Notes: generated by a model not told the origin, from the sequence alone. A stretch of DNA of 64,000 nt from Eubacteriaceae bacterium (GCA_902362435.1 CABIWW010000007.1:84872-148871); one strand, 5' to 3'; shown: positions 33,724 through 44,468, counted from the stretch's first letter. Made by a program: numbers and translations.

Positions 33724-35010
33724 ATGAGTAAATACGACGAAAACAACGAGCTGAGATGTTCGTTCTGCGGCAAGCCTCAGAGCCAGGTGAAGAGACTGAT
33801 AAGCGGATCAGGGGTGTATATATGCAATGAGTGCATAGAGCTGTGTCAGGATATACTGAACGCAGAGGAGTCAAAGCATATTGCAGAGCAGGACGGCATT
33901 GCAGTCCAGAATGACAGACTGCCTAAGCCTAAGGAGATCGACGATATCCTTTCCGAGTACGTGATCGGTCAGGAAGAGGCGAAGAAGGCTCTCGCGGTAG
34001 CAGTTTACAACCATTACAAGAGGATAAACTGCGCGACTGATGATGACGGCGTCGAGATACAGAAGAGCAATATCATCATGGTCGGACCTACAGGTTCGGG
34101 CAAGACGCTGCTCGCACAGACGCTTGCGAAGATACTGAACGTTCCGTTCGCGATCGCGGATGCTACTGCACTGACAGAAGCCGGATATGTGGGCGAGGAT
34201 GTCGAGAATATACTTCTGAAGCTGATACAGGCTGCAGATTATGACATAGAAAAAGCACAGCGTGGAATAATCTACGTTGATGAAATAGATAAGATTTCGA
34301 GAAAATCGGAGAATCCGTCGATCACAAGAGATGTGAGCGGCGAGGGAGTGCAGCAGGCGCTCCTCAAGATACTGGAGGGTACTGTGGCAAATGTGCCGCC
34401 GCAGGGAGGAAGAAAGCATCCCCATCAGGATTTTCTCCAGTTCGATACGACGAACGTGCTGTTCATATGCGGCGGAGCGTTCGACGGACTTGACAAAGTC
34501 ATACAGAGAAGGATCGGCGAGAAGACGATCGGATTCAATTCCAACGTCGAAGGCAGCAAGGTCGATGAGTCCGATCTGCTGAAGAACATACAGCCTGAGG
34601 ATCTTCTCAAATACGGTCTGATACCTGAGTTCATCGGCAGACTTCCTGTGCTCGTGACTCTCGAGGAGCTGTCAAAGGACGCTCTTGTGAGGATAATCAC
34701 CGAGCCTAAGAACGCGCTTATAAAGCAGTACAGAAAGCTGTTCGCGATGGATGACGTGGAGCTCGAGGTCACAGACGATGCTGTCGAAGCGATAGCTGAG
34801 CAGGCGCTCGAGAGAAAGACAGGCGCGAGAGGTCTCAGAGGCATCATGGAAAAGATCATGAACAATATAATGTATGAACTGCCTTCGAGAGACGATGTGA
34901 ACAAGTGTATAATAACTAGGGAAACCGTAGAAGCGGAAAAAGATCCTGAACTTGTATTGACAGAGCCTGGACTCGCAAAAGAAAAGGAAGCTAAGGCAGA
35001 AACGGCGTAA
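33724..35010 (+). CDS. clpX: ATP-dependent Clp protease ATP-binding subunit ClpX
   Basis: 428 residues. The N-terminal zinc-binding domain uses C12-x2-C15 and C34-x2-C37. The AAA+ module has Walker A GPTGSGKT (121-128), Walker [11 protein letters not shown] and the sensor region, and the ClpP-docking loop lies near the middle. It unfolds tagged proteins and feeds them to ClpP. Cotranscribed with clpP; a terminator follows. Confidence 0.97.
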   Translation: MSKYDENNELRCSFCGKPQSQVKRLISGSGVYICNECIELCQDILNAEESKHIAEQDGIAVQNDRLPKPKEIDDILSEYVIGQEEAKKALAVAVYNHYKRINCATDDDGVEIQKSNIIMVGPTGSGKTLLAQTLAKILNVPFAIADATALTEAGYVGEDVENILLKLIQAADYDIEKAQRGIIYVDEIDKISRKSENPSITRDVSGEGVQQALLKILEGTVANVPPQGGRKHPHQDFLQFDTTNVLFICGGAFDGLDKVIQRRIGEKTIGFNSNVEGSKVDESDLLKNIQPEDLLKYGLIPEFIGRLPVLVTLEELSKDALVRIITEPKNALIKQYRKLFAMDDVELEVTDDAVEAIAEQALERKTGARGLRGIMEKIMNNIMYELPSRDDVNKCIITRETVEAEKDPELVLTEPGLAKEKEAKAETA

Positions 35011-35020
35011 GTGAAATGAC

Positions 35021-35047
35021 AGGCGGCTTTTTGTAAGTCGCCTTTTT
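35021..35047 (+). terminator. Terminator after clpX
   Basis: AGGCGGC (35021-35027) pairs with GTCGCCT (35037-35043) with one G-U pair, followed by TTTT. A second, AT-rich inverted repeat (CTTTTTCTG/CAGAAAAAG) follows at 35042-35065. Confidence 0.7.
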
Positions 35048-35130
35048 CTGACATGACAGAAAAAGCGTCTTGCCCGCAGACTGGATGCAGAACGGCGCAG
35101 ACGTGATGTTATATGGAGGGTAGTATTAGT

Positions 35131-37542
35131 ATGGAAGATAACAACAAACCAAATGTTGACATAGATACGGAAAAAGATGATGATCAGATAACGGAGAACG
35201 TTACGGATGCTGATGAGATGCAGCTTCCGATGATCCCGCTCAGGGGACTTTCGGTGTTTCCGAACATGGTCCTTCATTTTGATATAGGAAGAGAGAAGTC
35301 GATAAACGCACTGGAAAAGGCTATGGTGACGAACCAGCACATATTCCTGGCTTCGCAGAAAGACGATGGTACGGATCTGCCTACGCCGGAAGACTTTTAC
35401 CATGTGGGTACAGTAGGAAAGATCAAGCAGATGCTGAAGCTTCCGGGAGATTCGATAAGAGTCCTGGTCGAGGGCGTATGCAGAGGCGCTATCGAGGATG
35501 TGATGTTCGAGGTGCCTTACTTCAAGTGCCGCATAAGAAAGATCGAGGAGCCTGAGTATCCTGCTGACGATGCGGAAGCGGAAGCACTGATGAGGACTGT
35601 CCTTTCCAGCTTCGACGAGTATATAAACCTTAACAGGAATCTGGCTGCAGAGATCTTTGCATCTGTAGTGACGATAGAGGATCCGGGCAGGATGGCGGAT
35701 ATGATCGCGTCTCACCTTGAGATCAAGCTTGAGGACAAGCAGCGTCTTCTCGAGACCATAGATCCGAAGGAGCGTCTTGAGACTCTCAACACGATGCTGA
35801 CAAAGGAGATCGAGATCCTCAACATCGAACAGGATATCTCGAGCAAGGTGAAATCCCAGATAAACAAGAATCAGAGAGAATACTATCTGCGCGAGCAGAT
35901 GAGAGCTATACAGGAAGAGCTCGGTGTGTCCGAGGACGTCGAAGATGAAGTCGCAGGATTCACTGAACAGCTCGAAAAGCTCGATCTTGAAGAGAAGACA
36001 AAGGAAAAAGTAGAAAAGGAGATCAGCAGATTTTCCAAGATGCAGCCGTCATCGGCAGAAGCGACTGTGAGCAGGAACTATATCGAGACGATACTCGGAC
36101 TGCCGTGGAACACTGAGAGCGAAGACAATATCGACCTCAACAAGGCCGAAGAAATACTGAACGAGGATCATTACGGGCTGGACAAGGTAAAGGAGAGAGT
36201 TCTCGAATACCTTGCGGTAATGCAGCTTTCAAAGGGACTCAAGGGTCCTATCCTCTGTCTCGTAGGTCCTCCGGGAGTCGGCAAGACTTCGATCGCAAGG
36301 AGCATCGCAAGATCCATAGGCAGAGAGTTCGTCAGGATGTCACTCGGCGGAGTGAGAGACGAGGCTGAGATAAGAGGACACAGAAGGACGTATATCGGTG
36401 CTATACCGGGAAGGATCATCGGATCGATAAAGGACTGCGGTACGAAGAACCCTGTTTTCCTGCTTGACGAGGTCGACAAGATCGGCGCGGACTACAAGGG
36501 TGATCCGGCTTCTGCACTGCTGGAAGTCCTCGATCCGGAACAGAACAAGGACTTTACGGATCACTACCTCGAAGTGCCGTTCGATCTTTCAAAGGTGATG
36601 TTCATAACGACTGCGAATACCACGAGCACTATACCGAGACCGCTTCTCGACAGGATGGAGGTCCTTGAAGTCAGCGGATATACTGAAGAGGACAAGCTGC
36701 AGATCGCGGAGAAATATCTCGTGCCTAAGCAGGTTAAGGAAAACGGTCTGACGAAGAGCAACATCTCGTTTACAGAGACAGGACTCAGGACACTGATCAA
36801 TTATTATACGAGAGAATCCGGAGTGAGAAATCTCGAGAGAGAGATCGGCAATCTCTGCAGAAAAGTCGCAAAGAATGTCGTATGCGGCGATACTAAGAAG
36901 GTCAGCATCACTGGCAAAAAGGTGCAGGAGCTGCTGGGCAAGAAGAGATTCAGATTCGATATAATAAAGGGCGAGACCGAGGTCGGAGTGACTACCGGAC
37001 TTGCATGGACGGTGGTCGGAGGCGACACGCTGTTCATCGAGACCACAGCTGTTCCCGGAAACGGCAAGCTCGTGCTGACGGGACAGATGGGCGATGTGAT
37101 GCAAGAATCCGCAAAAGCCGGCCTGAGCTACATCAGATCGGTGAGCAAGAAACTGAAGATAGACGAAGACTTTTACAAAAAATACGATCTGCATGTCCAT
37201 ATACCTGAAGGTGCGATACCTAAAGACGGTCCGTCGGCAGGTGTGACGATGTGCACTGCTATAATTTCCACACTCACGGGTATCCCTGTGAGAAAGGATA
37301 TCGCGATGACAGGTGAGATCACGCTGAGAGGAAAGGTGCTGCCTGTCGGGGGTATCAGAGAAAAAGTCATGGCTGCACACAGAGCCGGCATCAGAAAGGT
37401 GCTGCTCCCTGCAGAAAACGATGTCGATATACAGGATATCCCGGAAGTGGTGAGAAATGATATGGAATTCGTGCTCCTTCGAAATGTCGATGATGCACTG
37501 AAAGAAGTTCTCGTAAAGGATAAGAAAAATGAAGATAAATAA
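35131..37542 (+). CDS. lon: ATP-dependent protease Lon
   Basis: 803 residues. The N-terminal substrate domain starts [17 protein letters not shown] coiled-coil middle is followed by the AAA+ module with Walker A GPPGVGKT at about 379-386. The protease domain has the catalytic serine S702 in [11 protein letters not shown] and the lysine in [14 protein letters not shown]. The ATG at 35131 lies 10 nt after TGGAGGG; an earlier in-frame ATG at 35113 overlaps that site. It degrades misfolded and short-lived regulatory proteins. Overlaps engB by 14 nt. Confidence 0.96.
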   Translation: MEDNNKPNVDIDTEKDDDQITENVTDADEMQLPMIPLRGLSVFPNMVLHFDIGREKSINALEKAMVTNQHIFLASQKDDGTDLPTPEDFYHVGTVGKIKQMLKLPGDSIRVLVEGVCRGAIEDVMFEVPYFKCRIRKIEEPEYPADDAEAEALMRTVLSSFDEYINLNRNLAAEIFASVVTIEDPGRMADMIASHLEIKLEDKQRLLETIDPKERLETLNTMLTKEIEILNIEQDISSKVKSQINKNQREYYLREQMRAIQEELGVSEDVEDEVAGFTEQLEKLDLEEKTKEKVEKEISRFSKMQPSSAEATVSRNYIETILGLPWNTESEDNIDLNKAEEILNEDHYGLDKVKERVLEYLAVMQLSKGLKGPILCLVGPPGVGKTSIARSIARSIGREFVRMSLGGVRDEAEIRGHRRTYIGAIPGRIIGSIKDCGTKNPVFLLDEVDKIGADYKGDPASALLEVLDPEQNKDFTDHYLEVPFDLSKVMFITTANTTSTIPRPLLDRMEVLEVSGYTEEDKLQIAEKYLVPKQVKENGLTKSNISFTETGLRTLINYYTRESGVRNLEREIGNLCRKVAKNVVCGDTKKVSITGKKVQELLGKKRFRFDIIKGETEVGVTTGLAWTVVGGDTLFIETTAVPGNGKLVLTGQMGDVMQESAKAGLSYIRSVSKKLKIDEDFYKKYDLHVHIPEGAIPKDGPSAGVTMCTAIISTLTGIPVRKDIAMTGEITLRGKVLPVGGIREKVMAAHRAGIRKVLLPAENDVDIQDIPEVVRNDMEFVLLRNVDDALKEVLVKDKKNEDK

Positions 37543-38122
37543 ATCTGATCTCGAGACTGTTGCGGTAAAGCCGTCCCAGTATCCGGCGCCGGATCTCAGG
37601 GAGATCGCGTTCGCGGGACGGTCCAACGTGGGAAAATCTTCTCTCCTCAACCTGCTGACAGGCAGGAGGAAGCTGGCCAGAGTGAGCGGCAGTCCCGGGA
37701 AGACCAGAACGATAAACTTTTATATAATAAACGATGCGTTTCGCATAGTCGACCTCCCGGGATACGGATATGCCAAAGTGGCTAAGTCTGTGTCGGCAGG
37801 CTGGGGCGAGATGATGGAGCGGTATCTGCAGAACAGAGAGAATCTCGTAAAGGTGGTGCAGCTCGTGGACATCAGGCATGCTCCGTCAAAGCAGGATGTC
37901 GAGATGTATGAGTATCTCAGACATTACGGTCTTGACGGGCTGGTGGTGGCGACGAAGGCTGACAAGATTTCGAGAAACCAGATGGCAAAACAGATGAAGC
38001 TGATAAAGCAGACGCTGGGCCTGTCGTCGGAAGATGTGGTGATACCGGTATCCGCACTGAAAAAGACAGGGTATCAGGAGCTTCTTGATGAAATGGAAAA
38101 AATACTGGAGGCGCAGGAGTAA
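37529..38122 (+). CDS. engB: Ribosome-biogenesis GTPase EngB/YsxC
   Basis: 197 residues. GTPase motifs: G1 GRSNVGKSS at 30-38, the conserved switch region [13 protein letters not shown]3 [10 protein letters not shown] and G4 TKADK. Needed for assembly of the 50S subunit. The gene starts inside the 3' end of lon, an order (lon-ysxC) found in many Firmicutes. Confidence 0.96.
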   Translation: MKINKSDLETVAVKPSQYPAPDLREIAFAGRSNVGKSSLLNLLTGRRKLARVSGSPGKTRTINFYIINDAFRIVDLPGYGYAKVAKSVSAGWGEMMERYLQNRENLVKVVQLVDIRHAPSKQDVEMYEYLRHYGLDGLVVATKADKISRNQMAKQMKLIKQTLGLSSEDVVIPVSALKKTGYQELLDEMEKILEAQE

Positions 38123-38466
38123 TGCAGTTTTTTGGACTCAGAGTTCTTATAAAGAGGATAAAGGCCATCAGATTCATGATGGCTGACAGATCTGTGCCCA
38201 AAAGAAAAAAGGCTCTTGTCATAGCCGGTATAATATACCTTTTCCTGCCGATAGATCTCATTCCGCCGATACTTTTTCCGATCGCGTGGATGGACGATCT
38301 GGCGCTGTGGCTGTTCATACTGTGGTATCTCAGAGACGAGCTGGACAAGTACTGGAACGGCGGGAAAACATATGACTATTCAAAAAAGTACCGAGACAAA
38401 ACATTTGTAGATGATGTGGAATACGAAGTAAAGGAAAAAGAAGGAGAGGATTCTAATGGCAAATGA
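38122..38466 (+). CDS. YkvA-family (DUF1232) small membrane protein
   Basis: 114 residues. The core KKALVIAGIIYLFLPIDLIP, followed by WMDDLALWLFILWYL, is the DUF1232 motif, with probably two membrane segments. The C-terminus is charged and soluble. Function unknown. Its ATG shares the last base of the engB stop and its end overlaps hpt by 11 nt, so it is embedded in the lon-engB-hpt operon. Confidence 0.8.
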   Translation: MQFFGLRVLIKRIKAIRFMMADRSVPKRKKALVIAGIIYLFLPIDLIPPILFPIAWMDDLALWLFILWYLRDELDKYWNGGKTYDYSKKYRDKTFVDDVEYEVKEKEGEDSNGK

Positions 38467-38983
38467 TACGATAGGAACTGTAATGATAACGCAGGAGCAG
38501 ATCAGTGAGAGAGCTGCGCAGATCGGCAGAGAGATCGAAAAGGATTTCGATGGCGAACCGGTCGTGCTCGTAGGGATACTGAGAGGCGCGGTGATGTGGA
38601 TGGTAGACATCATGAAAAACGTCAACCTCGATATGGTGATAGATTTCATGGCTGTCAGCAGCTACGGATCATCGACGAAATCATCAGGCGTTGTCAGGAT
38701 CAACAAGGACCTGGATACGGACGTTGCCGGAAAGAATGTGATAATCGTTGAAGATATCGTGGATTCGGGAACTACGCTCAGCTACCTGAGAGGATATTTC
38801 GAGAACAGAGAGGCAAAGGCTGTAAAGATCTGCACGCTGCTCGACAAACCTTCGGGAAGAAAAGTCGATATAGACGTCGACTACATAGGATTTACTGTGG
38901 ACGACAGGTTTATCGTCGGCTACGGACTCGACTACGATCAGAGATACAGGAATCTCCCGTACATAACATATCTTGAAGAATAG
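38456..38983 (+). CDS. hpt: Hypoxanthine phosphoribosyltransferase
   Basis: 175 residues. Salvages hypoxanthine and guanine with PRPP. The PRPP-binding motif VIIVEDIVDSGTTLSYL, the substrate loop SSYGSSTKSSG and the C-terminal VDDRFIVGYGLDYDQRYRNL are all intact. GGAGAGG precedes the ATG within the upstream gene. Last gene of the operon. Confidence 0.95.
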   Translation: MANDTIGTVMITQEQISERAAQIGREIEKDFDGEPVVLVGILRGAVMWMVDIMKNVNLDMVIDFMAVSSYGSSTKSSGVVRINKDLDTDVAGKNVIIVEDIVDSGTTLSYLRGYFENREAKAVKICTLLDKPSGRKVDIDVDYIGFTVDDRFIVGYGLDYDQRYRNLPYITYLEE

Positions 38984-39044
38984 AAGAAGAACAGTAAATG
39001 CTGAAGAGATCGAAGAATAAGTAAAGCAAATGAAATGATCACAG

Positions 39045-39090
39045 CGCCGCCGCGTCAGAGAATAACGTATCCTGATGCGGCGGCGTTTTT
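39045..39090. terminator. Strong terminator between hpt and spoVT
   Basis: CGCCGCCGCGTCA (39045-39057) pairs with TGATGCGGCGGCG (39073-39085) with one G-U pair, followed by TTTTT. Confidence 0.9.
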
Positions 39091-39114
39091 GTATGGATTC
39101 AGGTTTGTACGGAT

Positions 39115-39606
39115 TCAGCTTTCCATCTGCTTCGCCAGAAGACCGGCTCCGAGTTCGGCAGTCTTGATCTCGAGTTCGCTGAGGACCCTGCCTTCAGGCG
39201 GCAGCACTGTCACAGATCCGATAGGGTCGCCGTTTGCAAGTATCGGGATCACGATTTTCTCAGGCCTTTCATATTTGCTTTTTTTCTGTATTATATCATC
39301 GAGATCTTCGTCGATAGCTCTGTTGACATAATCCTTCTGCTTCAGTCCCGAGACAGCAACGAACCGGTCTGTGTCGGATACGAGAACAGGAAGACCGAGT
39401 ACAGCTGCGGCTGATTCCGCAAAGCCTTCGGCTATATGGCCGAGCTCGCTCACAGGTGAGTATTTTTTAAGTATCACTTCTCCTGCAGTGCCGGTATAGA
39501 TCTCAAGAGGATCGCCTTCACGTATTCTGAGGATCTTTCTTATTTCTTTCGGGACCACGACACGCCCCAGGTCATCTATTCGTCTTACTATTCCAGTAGC
39601 TTTCAT
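39115..39606 (-). CDS. spoVT: Stage V sporulation regulator SpoVT (AbrB family)
   Basis: 163 residues. The N-terminal swapped-hairpin DNA-binding domain reads MKATGIVRRIDDLGRVVVPK, then REGDPLEIYTG. The C-terminal GAF-like domain, with VAVSGLKQKDYVNRAI and PIGSVTVLPPEG, separates SpoVT from the shorter AbrB. In B. subtilis it controls late forespore genes. GGAGG lies before the ATG. It is monocistronic and has a sigma-G-like promoter. Confidence 0.93.
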   Translation of the reverse strand: MKATGIVRRIDDLGRVVVPKEIRKILRIREGDPLEIYTGTAGEVILKKYSPVSELGHIAEGFAESAAAVLGLPVLVSDTDRFVAVSGLKQKDYVNRAIDEDLDDIIQKKSKYERPEKIVIPILANGDPIGSVTVLPPEGRVLSELEIKTAELGAGLLAKQMES

Positions 39607-39637
39607 TTGATTTCCTCCAGTAGGTTTTGTATACGCA

Positions 39638-39667
39638 TATTATCTGTAAAAGATGGTTAAATATACA
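39638..39667 (-). promoter_or_regulatory. Candidate sigma-G-type promoter for spoVT
   Basis: On the minus strand, TGTATA (39667-39662), 17 bp, GATAATA (39644-39638), compared with the forespore consensus TGMATA and CATACTA. spoVT is under sigma-G in B. subtilis. Confidence 0.45.
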
Positions 39668-39678
39668 TATGAAAGTCT

Positions 39679-39707
39679 TTGACTTTTGGCATTGCATGCA
39701 GTAACAT
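39679..39707 (+). promoter_or_regulatory. Candidate promoter for cls
   Basis: TTGACT (39679-39684), 17 bp, TAACAT (39702-39707), 70 bp before the start codon. Confidence 0.45.
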
Positions 39708-39777
39708 TTTAATAGTATGTTCTTTCGAAGAAACATATTTATCACTAAAATAACAGCAGGAGAGACAGATAGATCAT

Positions 39778-41349
39778 ATGAGTAAAGCAGATAACAGCAG
39801 ATTAAGTGGATTGTGGAAGATAATATTCGGGCGTACTACGATACTGATAGTACTGCTTTTACTGCAGGTTCTGGTTCTGTGCGGCGGATTCGTGATACTG
39901 GGAAGACGTATCCTCATCATGAATTATGCGGTAGGATTCCTTGAGGTTTTCATACTTATGTACATTGTAAACAACCGGCAGAGCAGCAGCTTCAAGCTTA
40001 TGTGGATCATATTCATGCTTGTGGCACCGATCGTCGGGGTGGCGTTTTACCTTTTTACCAGGCTGCAGCCCGGAACGAGATTCATCGCCAGACGAGTCAT
40101 GGAACAGATAGACGAACAGGAACCGTTCCTGCAGGTAGATGGGAATGTGACCGAGGAACTGTACGAGTCGTCGAAGATGGAGGCCGGACTTTTCCGCTAT
40201 ATAAAGGAAAAAGGGCATTATCCCGTATACGGTGATGCCGCAGTGAAATATTTCCCGCTCGGTGAAGACAAGTTCAAAGAGCTCGTGTATCAGCTCGAAC
40301 AGGCAAAGGATTTTATCTTCATGGAGTATTTCATCGTCGCCTATGGTCATATGTGGGATACAGTGCTCAATATACTCAAAAGAAAAGTTCAGGCAGGCGT
40401 AGAAGTGAGATTCATGTACGACGGTACGTGTACTTTAGCGCTTCTTCCGAAAAACTATGACAAATACCTTGAGCGATACGGGATAAAATGCAGGATATTC
40501 TCACCGATGATGCCGTTTCTGTCGACACACCAGAACAACAGGGATCACAGGAAAATCGTCGTGATAGACGGGCATACCGCTTTCACAGGAGGAATAAATC
40601 TTGCCGATGAGTATATAAATGAAAAGGAAAGATTCGGACACTGGAAGGACACTGCCATAATGGTAAAGGGAAGAGCTGTGAACAGCTTTACACTGATGTT
40701 TCTGCAGATGTGGAATATCAGGGCAGAAGTTCCGGAAAACTACAACAGATATATGTTCAGAGGATACGGATCAGCGGCGCCGGACCGGTCTGTAAAGACC
40801 GGCGGATATATAGCGCCGTACGGCGACAGCCCGCTCGATCATGAAGAGGTCGGCGAGAAAGTATATATGGATATACTGAACACTGCAAACGACTATGTGC
40901 ACATAATGACGCCATACCTGATACTCGATGAAGAGATGATCGACACGATCATATTCGCAGCGCAGAGAGGCGTAGATGTGAAGCTGATACTGCCGCATAT
41001 ACCTGACAAGAAGTACGCGTACTGGCTCGCGAGGACGCACTACAAGGAGCTCATTGCCGAGGGCGTCGAGATATACGAGTACACGCCGGGGTTCGTACAC
41101 GCCAAGGTGTTCACCAGCGATGATGAAAAAGCTGTCGTCGGGACGATCAACCTTGATTTCAGGAGTCTGTATCTGCATTTTGAATGCGCTGCATATATAT
41201 GGAAGAACCCTGTTGTGCACGATGTGGAGTCGGATTTCCAGAAGACTCTGGACAAATGCCAGCAGATAACGATGCAGAGCTGCAATGAATACAATATAAT
41301 ATACAGGATAATAGGAAGAGTGCTGCGCTTTGTCGCGCCTCTCATGTAA
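39778..41349 (+). CDS. cls: Cardiolipin synthase
   Basis: 523 residues. Two N-terminal membrane helices (about 15-75) are followed by two phospholipase D catalytic motifs: HRKIVVIDGHTAFTGG and HAKVFTSDDEKAVVGTINLD. The enzyme joins two phosphatidylglycerol molecules to make cardiolipin at the membrane. GCAGGAGAG precedes the ATG. It is 18 bp upstream of a deaminase gene and probably cotranscribed with it and a flippase. Confidence 0.92.
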   Translation: MSKADNSRLSGLWKIIFGRTTILIVLLLLQVLVLCGGFVILGRRILIMNYAVGFLEVFILMYIVNNRQSSSFKLMWIIFMLVAPIVGVAFYLFTRLQPGTRFIARRVMEQIDEQEPFLQVDGNVTEELYESSKMEAGLFRYIKEKGHYPVYGDAAVKYFPLGEDKFKELVYQLEQAKDFIFMEYFIVAYGHMWDTVLNILKRKVQAGVEVRFMYDGTCTLALLPKNYDKYLERYGIKCRIFSPMMPFLSTHQNNRDHRKIVVIDGHTAFTGGINLADEYINEKERFGHWKDTAIMVKGRAVNSFTLMFLQMWNIRAEVPENYNRYMFRGYGSAAPDRSVKTGGYIAPYGDSPLDHEEVGEKVYMDILNTANDYVHIMTPYLILDEEMIDTIIFAAQRGVDVKLILPHIPDKKYAYWLARTHYKELIAEGVEIYEYTPGFVHAKVFTSDDEKAVVGTINLDFRSLYLHFECAAYIWKNPVVHDVESDFQKTLDKCQQITMQSCNEYNIIYRIIGRVLRFVAPLM

Positions 41350-41367
41350 AAAAGAAAGGAAAACGTG

Positions 41368-42657
41368 ATGCTTTTCAGCAATATTACGATACTAGACGAA
41401 GAACTCAATGTAAAAGAAAACCAGTATGTGCTCATAAAGGACGATCGCGTCGCATACATCGGAGATGAAAGACCGCAGGAAGTATCCGGCCGCGAGATCG
41501 ACGGAAAAGGCAGACTTCTGATGAGCGGTTTTTTCAACGCTCACGCGCATTCACCGATGACTCTGATGAGAGGGTACGGAGAAAACATGGTGCTGCAGGA
41601 CTGGCTCACCAAAAAGATATTCCCGTTCGAAGACAAGCTGACGGGAGAAGCCGTTTACTGGGGCACGATGCTGGCGATGGCTGAATCGCTCAAGTTCGGC
41701 ATCGTTTCCACGAGCGATATGTACTACTTCTGCGACGACATGGCCAGAGCAGTGGCAGACAGCGGTACCAAGAACAACATTTCGCGTTCGATAGCCAATC
41801 CGATGGGAGCAGACGTCAGCAGACTCGAGAGCTTTGACGAAATGAAGCACTTTTACAGAGAATTCAACGATGCGGCAGATGGCAGGATCATCGTGGATAT
41901 GAGCCTTCATGCCGAGTATACATCGAATCCGGAGACTGCAGTGGCGCTGGCAGACTACGCGCGATCGCTTGACGGTGTGAAGATGCAGGTACACGTTTCT
42001 GAGACGGAATTCGAGCACAGCGAGTGTATAAAGAGACACGGCATGACTCCGGCAGCTTATCTCGAGAAGACGGGGATCTTCGACGTGCCGGCGGTAGCTG
42101 CGCACTGCGTCTACTCCGACGACAGTGACCTTGAGATCTTTAAGCGAAAAGGCGTCACAGTGGCTGCCAATCCGGTGAGTAACATGAAGCTCGCCAGCGG
42201 CATATGCAACGTGCAGAAGATAATCGACAAAGGAGTCAATCTTGCCATAGGAACGGACAGCGTGGCAAGCAACAACAGTCTTAATTTCTTCGAGGAGATA
42301 AAGACGCTGGTCACAGGCACGAAAGTGATCTCAAAGGATCCGACAGCCGTGACTCCGAAAGATGCGCTCAGAGCAGCGACATACGGAGGTGCAAAGGCCC
42401 AGGGAAGGCTGGACAGCGGAGCTCTCAAAGAGGGCAACAAGGCCGATCTGATAGTAATAGATATTTCAGGACCGAATATGCATCCTGTTCACAGTCTCAT
42501 CAATAATCTGGTGTATTCTTGTTCAGGTGGCGATGTCCTGATGACGATAGTTGACGGTAAAGTGCTTTATGAAAACGGGCAGTACAGCACTATAGATATA
42601 GAGAAGACCGTGGACATGGTCGAGAAATCAACCCGTGAAATACTTGAAAGGCTTTAA
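41368..42657 (+). CDS. Amidohydrolase of the S-adenosylhomocysteine/5'-deoxyadenosine deaminase (MtaD) type
   Basis: 429 residues. Zinc-binding H-x-H in NAHAHSPMTLMRGYGE, HVSETEFEHSEC, histidine in AAHCVYSD and aspartate in IGTDSVASNNSLNFFEEIK are the markers of this deaminase group. Members remove the 6-amino group from methylthioadenosine, S-adenosylhomocysteine or 5'-deoxyadenosine, the last being a waste product of radical SAM enzymes. The exact substrate is not decided by sequence. The ATG at 41368 is favoured over a GTG one codon earlier by spacing from AAAGGA. Confidence 0.87.
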   Translation: MLFSNITILDEELNVKENQYVLIKDDRVAYIGDERPQEVSGREIDGKGRLLMSGFFNAHAHSPMTLMRGYGENMVLQDWLTKKIFPFEDKLTGEAVYWGTMLAMAESLKFGIVSTSDMYYFCDDMARAVADSGTKNNISRSIANPMGADVSRLESFDEMKHFYREFNDAADGRIIVDMSLHAEYTSNPETAVALADYARSLDGVKMQVHVSETEFEHSECIKRHGMTPAAYLEKTGIFDVPAVAAHCVYSDDSDLEIFKRKGVTVAANPVSNMKLASGICNVQKIIDKGVNLAIGTDSVASNNSLNFFEEIKTLVTGTKVISKDPTAVTPKDALRAATYGGAKAQGRLDSGALKEGNKADLIVIDISGPNMHPVHSLINNLVYSCSGGDVLMTIVDGKVLYENGQYSTIDIEKTVDMVEKSTREILERL

Positions 42658-42659
42658 TC

Positions 42660-44291
42660 ATGACTAAAAAATCATTGTTGAAAGGTGCTGCGGTAATGGC
42701 CGTCGCCGGTATCATAGTAAAAGTGCTTGGTGCATTTTTCAGGATACCGCTGGCGAACATGATAGGTGCCGTGGGCATGGCAAACTATACGCCTGCATAT
42801 GCACTGTACAGCTTCCTGCTGGTCGTTTCAACGGCAGGACTTCCTGTGGCGATATCAAAGATGGTATCCGAACGGTGTGCAAAAGGGCAGTTCAGAGAAG
42901 CAGAGAGGGTTTTCAGGATATCGAGGACGCTCATGATGGTGCTGGGCGTGATAGGGTTCCTGGTGCTGCTGATCTTCGGAAAGCATATTGCAGAACTGAT
43001 AGACATACCGGGGTCTGCGCTTTCCATGAAGGCGACGGCGATAGCTCTGCTGCTCGTACCGGTGATGTCTTCGTACAGAGGATATTTCCAGGGCATGCAG
43101 GAGATGAGGCCGACCGCAATATCGGAGATCGCAGAGCAGTCGTTCAGAGTGCTGTTCGGTCTGGTGCTCGCATACTCGCTTATGGCCAACGAATACAGCA
43201 TCGCATCGGGATACACTCCTGAGCAGAGAGGCGCCGCCGGAGGATGCTTCGGAGCTTCGGCAGGAGCGATAGGCGGGCTTGCCGTGATGCTGATCGTTTA
43301 CATGGCAGCCAAGAAAAAGATAAAGCTCAGGATAAAAAATGATAAAACCAGCGTTTACGAAACGGCAGGCACGATACTGAAGAAGATCGCGGTCATCGCG
43401 ATACCTATAACGATAGGCGCTGCGATAATGCCGATAGTAAACCTCATAGACGCAGGTATCGTAAAGGTCAGACTGATGGCTTCCGGATGGGAGTCCACTG
43501 CGGCTGAGAGTCTCTACGGGCAGCTGACGGGATTTGCATCCCCGATAATCCAGTTTCCCGAGGTCTTCATGCTCGCGATAGTGATGAGCCTTGTGCCGAT
43601 GGTATCCGCTGCGCACAGCGTAGGTGACAGAGAGGAGCTGCACAATCACATATCGCTCGGACTGCGCATGACGACGATAATCGCGTTTCCTGCATCGACA
43701 GGCATATTCGTGCTCGCAGAGCCGATACTGACGCTTCTCTATGCATCCCAGAAGGCGAGCGCGATAGCGGCAGCACCGTGCCTGCAGATCTTTGCAGTAG
43801 GATTCGTATTCCTGTCAATAATAACTACTATGACGGGCGCGCTGCAGGGAATAGGCAAGCAGCACATACCTGTGATAAATCTCTGCGTCGGTGTGATCGC
43901 CAAGTTCATCGTGACATGGACTCTCACAGCGATACCGGCAGTAAATGTAAAGGGTGCAGCTATAGGTTCGGCATCTGCATATCTGATCGCGATGACACTG
44001 GATCTGATCGCGCTGAAAAAGTACAGCGGAGTGAAGTTCGACGCGGCTGTGGCTGTCAAGAAACCGCTGATATCGTCAGTCGTGATGGGACTGATCGTAC
44101 TGCTGCTGTACAGGCTTTCGTTCATGCTGACGGACAGCAACAGCATCTCGACCGTGATATCGATATTTGCAGGAGTCGTGGTGTACGGACTGATGATACT
44201 GAAGACGAAGGCAATAAGCCGTGATGAACTGATGACGATATCGGCCGGGAGAAAGCTCGCTGCGATATGCGACAGGCTCAAGCTGTGGTAA
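42660..44291 (+). CDS. MOP-superfamily flippase, SpoVB/MurJ (YtgP)-like
   Basis: 543 residues with about 14 hydrophobic segments. The N-terminus GAAVMAVAGIIVKVLGAFFRIPL, followed by LVPVMSSYRGYFQGMQEMRPTAISEIAEQ, matches the YtgP/SpoVB branch that moves lipid-linked wall precursors across the membrane. Whether this copy serves growth (lipid II flipping) or the spore cortex (SpoVB) cannot be told. It starts 2 bp after the deaminase stop, so it is translationally coupled to it. Confidence 0.85.
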   Translation: MTKKSLLKGAAVMAVAGIIVKVLGAFFRIPLANMIGAVGMANYTPAYALYSFLLVVSTAGLPVAISKMVSERCAKGQFREAERVFRISRTLMMVLGVIGFLVLLIFGKHIAELIDIPGSALSMKATAIALLLVPVMSSYRGYFQGMQEMRPTAISEIAEQSFRVLFGLVLAYSLMANEYSIASGYTPEQRGAAGGCFGASAGAIGGLAVMLIVYMAAKKKIKLRIKNDKTSVYETAGTILKKIAVIAIPITIGAAIMPIVNLIDAGIVKVRLMASGWESTAAESLYGQLTGFASPIIQFPEVFMLAIVMSLVPMVSAAHSVGDREELHNHISLGLRMTTIIAFPASTGIFVLAEPILTLLYASQKASAIAAAPCLQIFAVGFVFLSIITTMTGALQGIGKQHIPVINLCVGVIAKFIVTWTLTAIPAVNVKGAAIGSASAYLIAMTLDLIALKKYSGVKFDAAVAVKKPLISSVVMGLIVLLLYRLSFMLTDSNSISTVISIFAGVVVYGLMILKTKAISRDELMTISAGRKLAAICDRLKLW

Positions 44292-44334
44292 GTCTCGCAA
44301 AGGTTGAAAACAGCAGTCTTTATCCTAAAACAGC

Positions 44335-44363
44335 TTGACAAACCCATTGAAAAATGGGAAAAT
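44335..44363 (+). promoter_or_regulatory. HU promoter with a hairpin-forming spacer
   Basis: TTGACA (44335-44340), 17 bp, GAAAAT (44358-44363). The spacer contains the perfect inverted repeat CCCATT-gaaa-AATGGG (44343-44358). A longer-range TCAGGC (44376-44381) / GCCTGA (44406-44411) pair lies in the leader. Confidence 0.55.
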
Positions 44364-44468
44364 AGAACACAGAGCTCAGGCGGATCAAGGGTAGATACGA
44401 GGCGAGCCTGAATTTGTATTTGAAATAATAAAAGACTATATGTTATTAATTTTAAGGAGGATTTATTG

